From: Torreya grandis
Taxonomy: Eukaryota > Streptophyta > Pinopsida > Cupressales > Taxaceae
Assembly: GCA_037957365.1 (NCBI GenBank)
Contig: JARHVA010003186.1
Span: forward strand, 256,501 to 320,500
Direction of reading: 5' to 3'
DNA: 64,000 bases
Numbering within the stretch: position 1 is the first letter of the stretch; each line of letters starts with the position of its first letter. The notes under the pieces are model-generated. The model was not told where the DNA came from. It saw nothing but the letters and a program-made list of their open reading frames with translations, and did no database searches. Shown piece by piece: positions 34,558-45,720 of the stretch. The position numbers and the translations under genes were made by a program.

Positions 34558-35370
34558 AAGAGTAATTCTACTTGAGTCAATAACCTGGTACACATATTGA
34601 GAGGATAATCTAATGATACCTTAACTTTGTTAACCTAACTGATGCTCTTTATGGACTAGATGGTGAGATCTAAAATAGATTTATCTCTAGCCTTGTTATA
34701 TATTTCCACCTTTTTCCTCATATCCTCATCAAAATATTCCAAATAGAACCTAAATTCATCCTGCTTGAGAAAAGTGCCTTGTGCGAGAAAGAGAATGGTG
34801 ATTCTAATTTCCTTTAAGTAAATAAGGATTTGCTCCAAAATTTTCTCCAAGGTCATAATGGTACCTTTGGATTTAATTATCCAGTCCTCAATGCAGGTCC
34901 TCATACCTACCATAAAATTCTAATATAAATTCAAGTGCATGAGATGAATTAACTTCAACTCTAGGAACATCCCATTATGAATGATTGAAATTATCTCATT
35001 ACACCTATTGTATACACAAATGATTCCATCCAAGTAAGTTTGGGATATTTTGAGAAACACTTTGATTTTGGATAAAGATTTAGTCACTTCACCAAGGTCC
35101 ATGAACAACTATGTAAGTGATGCATCTACTTTGTTAATCAAGCCCATAGGGAATGTGTTATTCACTTGGGAATTTAGGGTTCTAACCTAACTAAAATACT
35201 CTATAAAATTATCAAAGAGATCATTAGTGGCCCAAATCACTAAGACTTGGTCATTAGATACCTTATATTCTCAACTTTTAGTCCTTACTTTGGTGAGGGA
35301 GAAGAGATCTTGTTTAGTCATCCACACCACTAGGATCCCTTCTATATTAAAGGTCTATGTAAGCACCATT
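34558..35370 (-). pseudogene. Unrecognised retroelement-associated protein, C-terminal region, copy 2
   Basis: A long coherent minus-strand frame. It starts near IEGILVVWMTKQDLFSLTKV, continues through SNDQVLVIWATNDLFDNFIE, NTFPMGLINKVDASLT, then the open pieces 35108-34920 (LGEVTKSLSKIKVFLKISQT) and 34913-34656 (TCIEDWIIKSKGTIMTLEKI, DEFRFYLEYFDEDMRKKVEI) and stops near LTQVELLL at 34558. About 270 residues, mostly hydrophilic and helical, no Cys/His cluster or catalytic motif. Homologous to 12818-13640. It lies upstream of a gypsy Gag on the same strand, where Ogre-type elements carry an extra ORF1; that link is inference and I do not recognise the domain. Confidence 0.6.
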
Positions 35371-35449
35371 TTCATCCTCATTAATTCCCAATAAAACTAT
35401 AATTGTATGAATAGGTCTCCATGTAATACCATCTTTAGTATTTTTTCAT

Positions 35450-36560
35450 GTAAATATTTAATGGTCCTAATCCATCCCTTCCCAGCTAAGGTCCTAGGGT
35501 AGTGGAAGATGACACATGAGGGGTGGTGGCAGTTGAAGTGGAAGATGAAGGAAAGGATGGAGGAGGCAAGAGTGGAAGGTGGGGAATGGAATGGGATGGA
35601 AGATAAAGGTAGGAGTGGAAATAATTATGGCTATAGGGGTCTAATAAGTATTAATAGATGAGACAAGATGAGTCACCAGCTACCAGGGAGTAATCATTTT
35701 CTATTTTTATTTTGATATCTTGCTTAGGTCTATCTATGATACTAGTGTTGAGGCAAAATTAGTAAAATCATCCCCTAATGAATATTTTTGAATTTTATAA
35801 TATAATTTTAGGATTTATGGTTTGTTATAATTAGTGAATATATGTAAAAGTTGGATTACTATAAGTAATGGGATCAATTGGAGTTGTTAAAGCACTTGGA
35901 GGGTCCATTATTGTAGTGGAAATTGCACCTGATTGGGTCACTAAAAATTCAATAACATTAGTATTTTGGTATCTTATAGGGGTAATCTAAGCTATGGGAA
36001 TATTTTTAGGGTCATAGATTGTATAGACTATGTGAAATGGGTGGATGAGGTCCATAATTTTCATTTGGGATAGACTAGGGAATTTGGGCATTAGGGGTAC
36101 AAAGGAAATTAAAAATTAAAAGAGTAGAAGGGAATTGGAAACTTAGGATCACCTAAGTAGGAGGAGGCATAATAGGGGTAGATTGTGTTTGGATATAAAA
36201 ACAAGGGATAGATTCAATGGGTTACATGGGAATGATATTGGTTAGTTTGGATGCTCTTCGGGTAGCCATCAATTGGTTTTTAGTTGGGCTAGACTCAGGA
36301 CTATTAGCAAAATGAAGATCATGACTGAGTTGGGGTTTGATCACAAAGGAAGGTGGTATAGGTGGAGTAGATGATAAGGCTAGTGGATTTATATATGTTT
36401 GGATTCCCTATAGGATCTACATGGAAATTATTTTTATGGTCACTAGGAACTCAATTATTGGCTAAGCAAGAACTTGCTATTGAGGAACTAGTCCCTCCTC
36501 AAGGAATGGTTGATCAAGATTAGGAGCCTTTAGGAAATGAGATGATTTAATATTTGTGAC
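35450..36560 (-). pseudogene. Pro/Ser/His-rich middle of the unrecognised protein, copy 2
   Basis: Minus-strand text such as INPLALSSTPPIPPSFVIK, PQLSHDLHFANSPESSP, SIPHLPLLPPPSFPSSSTS, TATTPHVSSST. The low-complexity composition matches copy 1 (13965-13732 and 15666-15460). Stops and frame changes are common. Probably a flexible linker between two folded parts. Confidence 0.5.
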
Positions 36561-37089
36561 AAAATACACATAATTAATATATTTAAGGTGGAATGAATCA
36601 TTAGTGTGGTCCTCATGGTGATAAATAATGTTTAGATTTTCTCAATTCTTAAAGGCTATCACTACCTATTATTTGCTTTACCCAAATTATAGGAATCTAT
36701 GTGTTAGGCCATGGATTTTAGTGATTTTACATTTTTGTGTTTATGGTTCCTTATAATCATGGGGAATGGTAGATATAAATTATAAATTTGGCTAAGGTAG
36801 TGGCTAGATACACTATGGATGAGTTAGTAGGTGATCTCCTACTCCATGAGGTAGCCCAGGACTTTGTGTGATAGTAAGAGACAGAGGAACCCCCTTAATT
36901 AATTCTACTATGATTATGGTATTATCCTTATATTAATAGTAGGTATATATGGGATGAAATGAATACTTTATCTCATATGATAGCCTTGACATGGGCCTCT
37001 CATTGATCATATGATACATGACTAGGTAAAAATACTCACATATGTCTTGGATGTGGTTTTAGAAATGGTGGATGTAGAGCTTATATAAC

Positions 37090-37690
37090 ACTATGTGAAC
37101 AATGGATCTCATTAGCACCCAATGAATAAACATTTACTATCATACTTCCAATGTGCCATACACAATTTCCAATGTATATAACATTATGTATAAGTTACTT
37201 CCTACATGAACCCCATTCACCTATCTCATGAGGTTGAATGTGATGAAGTTACCCAAATATGGGACCTTCTATCCCTTAAATATGACACTAAGAAGGATAA
37301 CCCAATAATTTTTGACATGTACCATATCACTTTACTCATACAAGTGGCTGATTAAAATCATGCCCATGTGCACACCTTACTTGAAGGTTTTGATTGTGTC
37401 TAAATTGAGATCCTTTTTATTGACCCAATAGTATTGCACCTCAGTCCAATCCTTGAGGACCTCATATATGTTATAGGTATTCATCTATGAATCCATGAAC
37501 TCTCTTTCATAGGACATGGTGTACTCCCATAGGTTATAATATTACTATAATGTAGCCCCAAAGATATTTGTGATTTTGATCCTAGTGTTTAGTGACCTTA
37601 TGATATTTTGATCACAATAGGAAGAGAGTAAGAGGTTGATAAATAGGTTTGTGTAATGGAAATATTTAGGTTTATCCATAGATATGTGTA
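37090..37690 (-). pseudogene. N-terminal domain of the unrecognised protein, copy 2
   Basis: About 195 codons in one minus-strand frame with only scattered stops: MDKPKYFHYTNLFINLLLSS, LNTRIKITNIFGATL, YNLWEYTMSYEREFMDS, NIYEVLKDWTEVQYYWVNKK, DLNLDTIKTFK, GVHMGMILISHLYE, NYWVILLSVIFKG, KVPYLGNFITFNLMR, VNGVHVGSNLYIM. Rich in Tyr, Trp, Leu and Asn, so a folded domain is likely. I do not recognise it. It resembles in general character the 'putative plant transposon protein' type domains, but that is only an impression. No equivalent was found in copy 1. Confidence 0.5.
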
Positions 37691-38537
37691 TTCATTATGA
37701 TTTTATAGTGATGATCTAATCTAGATAATTTATATCATCATATTCAACCTCATCATCAATGATTGAACTCTGATTATCCTCGATGGATTTAAAGATCTCA
37801 TTATATTTCTTGAACTGAATGATGACTTATAGGAAAGTAATGTATTATAAATTTGGTTCTAATATGGTATTTAAGTATGAAGTATCCATTATTATATTCT
37901 ATGATCTTGATGTGTATAATTACCTAGTTTATGGTATTCTCTTAGCCTTGGGATTGAATTTAATGTCAAGTGCTCTAAATGATTTGAGTGTATAGATAAT
38001 AGACAATGATAAATCTAATCTTGATGAGGCTTTATAGATATCTATGGTATGTTATATGCTAATCGATTTTTTGGGATCAAATCACGTGAATTAATATTTT
38101 ATTTTATGGCACATGTCTATGTTAGTTGTTTCATGATTTATCATTAATTCAATATTTCAAAAATAAACATTATCTGGATTTGGTTGATAGCAATGGGACT
38201 TTTCAAGCTGTTAGATCATGATATTATCTTGAATAAGTTAATAAATTCAAGATCATATGGATAACATGTATATATCTCTCTCATGTCATTATTAATAGTT
38301 CTATGGTTGGCCTTGTACAACTCTAATATTGGTGAGCTCAGTGAGTACTATGCTGACTAGTTATTATGGGGAGTCTATCTTAACATGACCTTATAAAACT
38401 CTATGTACTTGAGATCGAATCTTGCATATACTATGTAAACATGTAATTTTATCATTAGATAAAGGCTCCTGATTCATACTTTTTTCTAACCTTCTTAGGT
38501 AATTTTAGGATTTTATACTACCTAAGTGTACAAAAGT
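37691..38537. other. Unassigned stretch
   Basis: No coding pattern, primer site or repeat partner recognised. It leads into the 70-bp minisatellite. Confidence 0.4.
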
Positions 38538-39021
38538 ACATGTGGCTTATTTTTATTAACTCAGGATCTCAAGTTTTAATAGCTCTAATCCCATTGGACT
38601 AGCAAGATACATGTGTCATGTCATCATTATCTTGAGATCTTAGGGTATAATAGCTATATTTTTTTAAGACTAGAATTAAACATGTGGTGTCTCCTCATTG
38701 GCTTAGGTTCTAGTAGTTCTAACATTATAGGACTAATAAAAAACACATGGTCTCTTCTCATTAGCTCAAGTTCCTAAGATTTGATTGATTTGATGTTGAA
38801 GGAATAGAAATAATCATGTATCATATTCTCATTAGCTTAGTCTCTCATGTTTTTATAATTTTTATGTTATGTTATTGGCAAGAAACTTATGGCATCTCCT
38901 CATTCGTTTGGACTCCTAGGTTCTAAAAATTTCAAATTTGTTAGAATAGAAGGAAACATGTGGAATATCTTCATTAGCTCAGGATCTTAGGCTCTAATAT
39001 CTATAATGATACATGACTGAA
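38538..39021 (+). repeat. ~70-bp minisatellite, seven units
   Basis: Units start at 38538, 38609, 38680, 38745, 38814, 38885 and 38956 (lengths 71, 71, 65, 69, 71, 71, ~66). The shared pattern is ACATGTGG..TCTCCTCATTAG, then CTCAGGATCCTAGGTTCTAA and a variable A-rich end. The units are well diverged, so the array is old. Comparable in size to, but different in sequence from, the 66-bp array at 6440. Confidence 0.85.
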
Positions 39022-39479
39022 AACATATAGAAAGTGCCAATATATTAAAATTCATCATGAAAATGAATGTTTACTTGTTAGTGGAAAGGATTTTGGGAGA
39101 ATTCCAACTAGGTTTCTAGGACTGAGACTTTGGGAAAAATCCTACACAAAAGATATTTTTATAGAAACATAGTCACCACCCCAAAAAAATATGTATTAAA
39201 ACCTTTCAAAAGTGTAATGAAATGACTATTGTTTACATAAACCTATGATATTATATAATGCAACATATAATTGATAGTGATACTATAGAATACTTAATTC
39301 ATCATAATTAAGTAGACATTAGCATTTTCACATAAGTAATGATCAATCAAGGATCAATTTGGGTCCTAAAAGATTAATTTTTTTGTAATATTAAGGTCCC
39401 CTTTCCTTTTGAAAAAAGGGATGTGTTGATCACAACAATATTAATTTTTTCTTTCACTATAAAAATATATATTACTATC
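39022..39479. other. Unassigned stretch next to minisatellite
   Basis: Nothing recognised. The minus-strand protease-linked frame may extend weakly into its right end (DDDFISMIVIYIF near 39490). Confidence 0.35.
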
Positions 39480-40230
39480 ATACTAATGAAATCATCATCA
39501 TAATCATGATATTCATTCCTTTGATTTGTATATATGTGATCATCAAGCTAATAAATATCATCTTTAACCATAGAATCATGAGTATCTAGAGCCATATTTT
39601 TCACTCATTTGTATAATAATAAGTCATTTCACCCATTTATGGAATTTATTTATTGGCTCTCTTTCTTTCCCATATGTTCCTCATTAATATTCTCATACAC
39701 CTTTATTGGAGTCATATAAGAGTTAAATATTGATCCTTGAGGATTGGTATAATAAATGGGTTCCAATTTATTTTTTTACTTTGAGGATGTTTCATCTCTT
39801 AAAATGTAAATATTCTCACATTTGAGGTCAAATGTAAAATAGACATGATTCTTACCAAGTGTCACACCCATTACTTTTATCCAAGATCTTCCTAATATAT
39901 AATTATATTTAGTCAAGGTAGCATCAATGTGGAATGTAAAAAATCATGATTTGAGACCAAGAGTTACATATGACTCAATGAAACTAATGTAAAATTTGAA
40001 TGAATTATTTTTATTTTAATGTTCAAATTCATATCCAATAAATTTGAGAAGTATCATTCTACACATATTGATTTCATAAAAAATATTAATCTCAACATTG
40101 GTGCCCTAGTTTCCATCTATGTGAGGGATAAGAATAAGTGTCTCTAAAAATGAGGAAGGCTTTATTGTTTCTCCCATAGAAAACATTATTATAACATTAA
40201 TCTTCTTAGATACATATTTATTTTTAACTT
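39480..40230 (-). pseudogene. Gypsy protease C-terminal part and following spacer
   Basis: One coherent minus-strand frame: MFSMGETIKPSSFLETLILI, INMCRMILLKFIGYEFEH, SFKFYISFIESYVTLGLKS, FHIDATLTKYNYILGRSWIK (about 39870-39930), VMGVTLGKNHVYFTFDLKCE, then an acidic tail with INEEHMGKKESQ. The Y-N-x-I-L-G-R-x-W-I block is the C-terminal flap/helix signature of plant gypsy proteases, followed by the family's L-H-x-x-x-x-F position. The DSG active site itself is not readable. Opposite in strand to the integrase remnant at 40583. Confidence 0.65.
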
Positions 40231-40582
40231 CATTCTTAGACACATTTTTTTGGTCAATGCTTCCTTAGGTAACTCTTATTTTGATAAATATTCTTTATGT
40301 GACTCTTCTTGGTGTAACCTATCCTATGTCACTCTTATTTTGATCAGATTTTTTTTATAATTATTCATTTGATATTTTTTAAATTGATAACTATTATTTT
40401 GATAACTTAACCTTATAATTTGGACCATAGTTTTAGTAGGCTATTAAAATATATAAGGTACAATTGAATTCAGTGGTGATTTCTTATAAGTATCTAATGT
40501 AAGGTCACCAATATCAATAAGATATTTTATTATGATTTTATATTTAAAGTAGACAATGTATTATATATTGGGAGTTCAAAGG
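40231..40582. other. Junction zone between two opposed gypsy remnants
   Basis: Holds the boundary between a minus-strand protease remnant and a plus-strand integrase end. No LTR, primer site or target duplication found, so the join is probably a deletion or rearrangement scar. Confidence 0.4.
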
Positions 40583-41090
40583 GATGATTGGGAGGATAGA
40601 ATACCTATAATTCTTCGGGCATACCAGACACGTTATAAACATGCAACAAGATTCACTCTTTTTCAGTTGGTTTATGGCATTGAGGTAATTATGACTATGG
40701 AATATAGTGTTCCTAGTCTGTGAATTGTGATGATTATGAGGTTGGGAGATTAGGGATCATTTAAATTTAGATTAATGGATTTAACCAAGATGGAGTAAAA
40801 TAGGAAAATAATAAAATGGACATAATGAATTAACAAGTTGAGTTAGAAAGTGTGGCATGATCACAACTTATTATCTAAGGAAATTTATCTAGAGTAAATG
40901 ATATTACTATATGACATTAGATTTAAAGCATTATTGGGCAAGATATGAATTAGATGGAAGTTACCCTATATCATTCATGATGTTTCATAGTAGGTATTTA
41001 TTTTATTAAATATCTATAGGGAACCGTTCTACCACAGTGTGTAAATGGTTGTAGGCTTAAGCTTTACCATCATTAATCTCTATCACTCAT
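40583..41090 (+). pseudogene. Gypsy integrase C-terminal remnant
   Basis: The plus strand reads DDWEDRIPIILRAYQTRYKH, ATRFTLFQLVYGIEVI, MEYSVPSL, then KVWHDHNLLSKEIYLE, FKALLGKI.IRWKLPYIIHDV and VNGCRLKLYHH. This follows the gypsy integrase tail block by block (D-W-D-x-R-L-x-x-A-L-W-A-Y-R-T-T, T-P-F-x-L-V-Y-G, A-W-H-D, K-F-x-x-K-W-x-G-P-Y-x-I, V-N-G-x-x-L-K-x-Y). The catalytic core upstream is missing. More than ten stops. Confidence 0.85.
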
Positions 41091-41984
41091 CACTGATAAA
41101 GATAGAGGGTGTTGAGTAACACCAAGTGGTTAGGATTTTTTTTTAATGTTGTTTTTTTATATTTTTTAAGGGTTAGTGTGTTTGTGAAGTGAAATATTTG
41201 AGTTTTATTACATCAAAACAAATCTTGGTCAATCAAAATCATAGAGTGTGATCTATATATAGATTCAACCTGAAGGAATTACTACTAGAAATAAGTATGC
41301 AGGATTCAACTATGAAGTTCAAGAATGAGGTGCCAACAAGACAAGTACAAATAAAATATGGTAAGTGGACATTCAAAATTATTAATGAAGATGCACTTGA
41401 GAGACTGCATCTTTCCAAAAGTAGATAGAGTGAAATAATGACAAGAAGTACCATAAAGGAAATTGGATAGATGAAATGATGTCCCATAACATTAAATACC
41501 TATTGTTAGATGGTTCAAAGGTTTTACACATAGAATCATAATTATCATATTAAACAATAACCAGTTGACATAAATTCTAGAGGTAAACTCATGAAAAATG
41601 AGATCAACACAATTAAACTCATTGGGTAGATGTATTTAGGTGCTAGACACTATATAAAAAAGGGAATATACAACATAAAGATGTTACACATTTATACAAA
41701 CAAGAAAAATCTATGATCTAAATCCAAATCAATTACTTGTTCATATATTTCTCACCAACACTAGATTAATCAAATAAATAGTTTAATTTAGTCTATAATA
41801 GCAAACATGGATAGGGAACAATTGTTGATTCCATTCATCAATGTGTAAAAGGAGGAAATTGGGATTGGACTTAGACTTAGGAAAAATGGATATCATGATC
41901 CATATCCTTTTGATTTTATTTATATGGTATAATCTACTCTATTTAGTCTTTACTAATAAGAAGTAACACAAGCAGAAGTTCTAA
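41091..41984. other. Unassigned stretch after the integrase end
   Basis: Begins with what should be the 3' untranslated part of the gypsy remnant. No convincing LTR, primer site or domain. The 82-codon minus-strand frame at 41487-41239 matches nothing I know. Confidence 0.35.
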
Positions 41985-44720
41985 CACTTCAGCATCCTCT
42001 ACAATGCTTTAATGTTGAGTGACTTATCAAGCTACCTAATTTTAGGAAATTAGACAAAGTAATGCTTACTTTGTTGAGTAGATATAATGATGGTATCATT
42101 AATCTTTCTCAATATGTTATAATATTGATCAACCCTATAACCATGGTAAGATTAATGAGGCTTCTACCTTGGTGTAAATAACTTATACCTTAAAATATAT
42201 ATGGCTCCACCTATCCATTTAGACATGAGATAAAATTATATAAGGGCAGGGAGGGTAATTCCTATTGATTCTATAGAAGTTTCAATGCACATTATATTTG
42301 AATACATCACCAACAGTTTTGATAGACAAACAAACAGGCAAAGTAGGTGATCAGAGGTGTTGTCAACATTACATAGCACGTGATTCACCTGTACAATAAA
42401 TTTAATTGGCCTAAGTTTGTGGATTTATAACTCATAACAAATATTAATAATGTTCTTGATAAAACATCATAGGCATTTTGATTTTAATTTCTAGTCTTAC
42501 TCTTATGTTTTACATAATGAAATTCACCAAAGGGACCAATCAACTTAGCTAGATATTTTTGGCTTACTAATACATTTGACAACTTTGTTTAGACTAAAAT
42601 GGGGTAGTATTATGAATAGTTGGGTAAATTCAATGCATGGTTGTTGGAGATCCAAGACATGATTATTTCACACCCTAGGGTATTTTAGGATGTGATGTGA
42701 TACCTTAGACAACATGCATCAGTCATAAAGTTGTACAATAGCATTAAAATCATGAGCTCCATAAAGTAAATAAAACTCTACTACCATTTTTCATCACTAC
42801 ATTGGATTCATAGGTAGAATTTATAAAATAGCAATCCCTATCTTTTAGGTTAATACAACATCTATTCTCCATACTTATAGGTGAAAAACAACCAATGCCT
42901 ACATAGGCATAAGATCAAACACATGAAAAATCACAACCAAAATCACCATCACAAACAAAAATAACTTAACCAAAGGACATTAAAGGTAATAGGAAGTCAC
43001 CAGTGTGATAAGCTTCACCACCACCACATAAGAAGAGGACATGCCATACAAAGTCCTGACTAGTTAATAAACATGTTCCAAAGATAGTGGATAAGTGAAA
43101 TTTGAAATATTTAAGAGTTGAGGAATAATAAGTTCTATAGTCTATGCTCATATACATTGGAAACAATTTTTATGAGCAAGAAGAGGAAAATGGTACTTTT
43201 TTTGGAAGAAAGTGCACACCTACCAAGTGAATGATAAAATGAGACAAGATATATTGGTTGATATCACCCAACTTCCCCCTTCCATTATAGTCTATACTTT
43301 AGGTCAAGAAATAACTTGGCAATGGTTTCAAGTAAATTTTTTGCAAACATATCTAACTATAGGATCCTTTGTTGGGTATGAAGTAGACCTCTTGGTATAA
43401 TAAATTCCACCTCCATCCTTAGCACAAAGACTAAGGACCCATGCTATAGCTATACCATCCTCAATAATCAAAGACATGGTGGTGTATTTTGTAGACTCAA
43501 CAAAGGAGAGTGGAGCATACCAAGTAGAATAATCCCATCAATATCCTTGGGTCTAGACTATGAAGAGGCCAAAGAAGCACCTCACTACCTTGACAAATTT
43601 TATAAAGAAGATAGTTGTACTAAGAGGTACCATTGTGTAAGCATCCTCTTTGAAATGTTTAGAATCATTTACAATGTTGGAATCATTAACTCACATGGAG
43701 GATCATGAATAGATTAGTTTACCATAACATGAATCAAAATAATAATATTCATATGAGCAATAAAATATAACAAAGGCACAAAAGGAGGTTGAGAGGAAGG
43801 AGAATGAAGAAAATAAGAAAAATAAAAAGGAGGCAAAGTGCGAGGCTATAGAGGAAGAGGAACAACACAAAAAATATGTTGTAAAGGAGGAACGTAGGTA
43901 AAAAAAAACTAAGGAAGTAGATGTTCAATACAAATATTTGAATAAGTAAAGGTGAATAAGAAAGAAGAAGAAGAAATAAGTAAAAACCAAGAAGGAAAGG
44001 TAGTGAAATAAAAATAAAAAGAGGAAAAAACACTTTAAAGGGATTAGAAGGAGAAAAATGCTAGAGAAGCTTTATGCACATAAGAAGAGAAAGATAAGAA
44101 AGAGGTTAATGAGAGGGAATAAAAAGACATATCTATGGTTTTAGATGAATCTAAATCCAAGGTAGATGAATAGGCCAAGGCCAAGGTTGAATATAAAGAT
44201 AAATCCAAGGCTAAGGAATAGGCCAAGGGTAAAGCTGAAGAATATTCCAAATATAAGGCTAAGGTAGAATATAAGGTTAAGGATGAAGTGGAATCCAAAG
44301 ATAGAGCTAACGTAGAAGAAAAATCCAAGTAAAAATTAGAGTGTGCAGTGAAAAAAGAACTTGAGACATAATAACTAGTGGTATAGGAAACAACAACCAC
44401 ATATTTAGGCTCAAAAGATACTATAAGAGGTACATAAGAGGAGGCCTCTAAGCCAAGACCTCAAATAACTAGCCAATGGTTATGGGATGTTCCCACATCA
44501 TACACCCTATGCACAACCTTTTCTCTTCATTTGGTGTAAATCACACAATCTTTTGTAGCAACTATAAATCCATCTATGAATCTTGCTATGATAGTGTACA
44601 AAACATATTTGGATGTTTATGTTGAGATAAACATGCCCCATTTTCCTAAAAATGGGGGCCCTATGAAGTTTTGGGTCATTTACCCTAGGACATACCTTAT
44701 TGTTTGATTCCAAATGTTAT
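41985..44720 (+). pseudogene. Unrecognised protein remnant with Lys/Glu-rich repeat segment
   Basis: Protein-like plus-strand text over some 2.7 kb, with stops and at least one frameshift. Near 42050: KLDKVMLTLLSRYNDGIINL, SQYVIILINPITMVRLMRLL. From 43212 (62-codon open piece): DILVDITQLPPSIIVYTLGQ, EITWQWFQVNFLQTYLTIGS; after two stops IPSSIIKDMVVYFVDSTKES, LTTLTNFIKKIVVLRGTIV. From 43782 it becomes highly charged (KEVERKENEENKKNKKEAK), and after a frame change 44160-44340 repeats KAK/EYK/KSK units (KAKVEYKVKDEVESKD). It ends near NMPHFPKNGGPMKFWVIYPR at about 44700. Looks like a folded domain plus coiled-coil or charged tail. No family recognised. Confidence 0.5.
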
Positions 44721-45204
44721 AAAACCGTTTGTATGGCATTATAAGTTTAAAATTCATGTTATTCTATGATAAATATTAATAGGTACTTGTCTATTTTAGT
44801 GGTTTTATAATGATGTAATTTGTTTAAAAGTGTTATTTTAAGGGGATAAAATTCAGAAAACTAAGGTATGGTCCTTAAGACATAATCAAAATTACTTAAT
44901 TAAGGTTTATAAATCATAGTATTACTTTGGCTATGTCATAAATTATAAATTTGATACTATGACATACCTTAATTTCATGTTTTAAATTAGGGTCCAAATT
45001 AGATTACGCACTCAAATTTTACAAATTTAGACTTGCCCTTTTTTCTTTATCATACATTTTTCTAACTCTACTTTATGTAGAAACCCAATACCAACTTAGC
45101 CTTAATCAACATGTGGTAATGTCACATGCATTGACCACTTAGTTATATAAAGTTCAGGACTTAGTCACGTACATTTTTAATTTTGAAAAAAGGGGCATGA
45201 CTCA
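44721..45204. other. Unassigned flank of the chromovirus insertion
   Basis: No gene seen. The last 100 bp (CATGTGGTAATGTCACATGC ... CTTAGTCACGTACA) resemble the diverged ~75-bp repeat units found beyond the other end of the inserted element, so the chromovirus may have landed inside that array. Confidence 0.35.
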
Positions 45205-45528
45205 TGTAATGAAATTACTTCAAGAATTAAGTATAACAGTAGAATTATATCCAAATATGACTGAAATATATCCAAATATATGATAATATATAAGCCACTT
45301 CAAGGGGACAACCTCCACAAGATTCAATAAGAGCAGAATTCACAATATGATGATAAATGATTACCCACTACCTCCTATATATAGTATATCTAGGCCATGG
45401 TTACTCCATACGCTGACCTACTAATCAAAAGAAAGCATAGATAAATGTAATATAATGTTAAATAGGGATAAGTAAGCCATAATTCGGCTAATACTATCCT
45501 CATACATGTGATAGGTTAGGGGGTAGCA
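45205..45528 (-). repeat. Chromovirus 3' LTR (324 bp)
   Basis: On the plus strand TGTAATGAAATTACTTCAAG ... GGGGGTAGCA, with TG/CA ends. The minus strand carries a TATA box, CTATATATAGGAGG, within 45377-45391. Confidence 0.95.
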
Positions 45529-45542
45529 TGCCCTTCCCCTTC
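45529..45542 (-). promoter_or_regulatory. Chromovirus polypurine tract
   Basis: The minus strand reads GAAGGGGAAGGGCA right before the 3' LTR start TGCTACC. Confidence 0.88.
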
Positions 45543-45544
45543 AA

Positions 45545-45720
45545 ACCAACATTGTCCTCAATGTTGAGCAACTCTGGATGTTGTTGCAAAAAATCTTCAC
45601 CTTCCTAAGTTGCATCTTCACTACTTTGGTTTTTCCACTTGATCAAATATTCCCTAGTCTCTCTAGTTCTCAACCTCTTAGTACGTGTTTGGAGGATCTT
45701 CTCTGGTTCTAAAATGACTC
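45545..45720 (-). pseudogene. Chromodomain at the integrase C-terminus
   Basis: The minus strand reads KRLRTRETREYLIKWKNQSS, then EDAT, a stop, EGEDFLQQHPELLNIEDNVG. This is the chromovirus chromodomain (R-x-R-x-x-x-E-Y-L-V-K-W-K-x-x-x-x-x-E-x-A-T-W-E-x-E-x-x-L). In relatives the stop position is the conserved Trp; TAG at 45605-45607 (minus) is a single change from TGG. Such domains are thought to guide integration to particular chromatin marks. The domain follows the integrase after about 300 bp of C-terminal linker. Confidence 0.88.

Larger units (their letters stand above)
33463..37690 (-). repeat. Large dispersed repeat, copy 2 (minus-strand coding, most complete)
   Basis: Direct repeat of 11713-16070 without the 1.1-kb insertion and the (AT)n expansion of that copy. 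It contains, on the minus strand, an N-terminal domain (37690-37090), a Pro/Ser-rich middle (36560-35450) and a C-terminal region (35370-34558), then about 1.1 kb of non-coding DNA conserved between copies, then the gypsy Gag remnant at 33060-32600. The homology to copy 1 is clear to about 36560. Confidence 0.8.

Noticed and set aside
38538..39021. Regular repeats considered as a CRISPR array
   Set aside because: Units are contiguous and about 70 bp with no repeat/spacer alternation, and the DNA is clearly eukaryotic; it is a minisatellite. The 66-bp and ~124-bp arrays were rejected for the same reason.
43749..44400. Two minus-strand open frames (94 and 118 codons) rich in Leu, Phe, Ser, Tyr
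   Set aside because: They are the antisense of a purine-rich plus-strand segment that encodes Lys/Glu repeats; the minus-strand composition follows from that bias.
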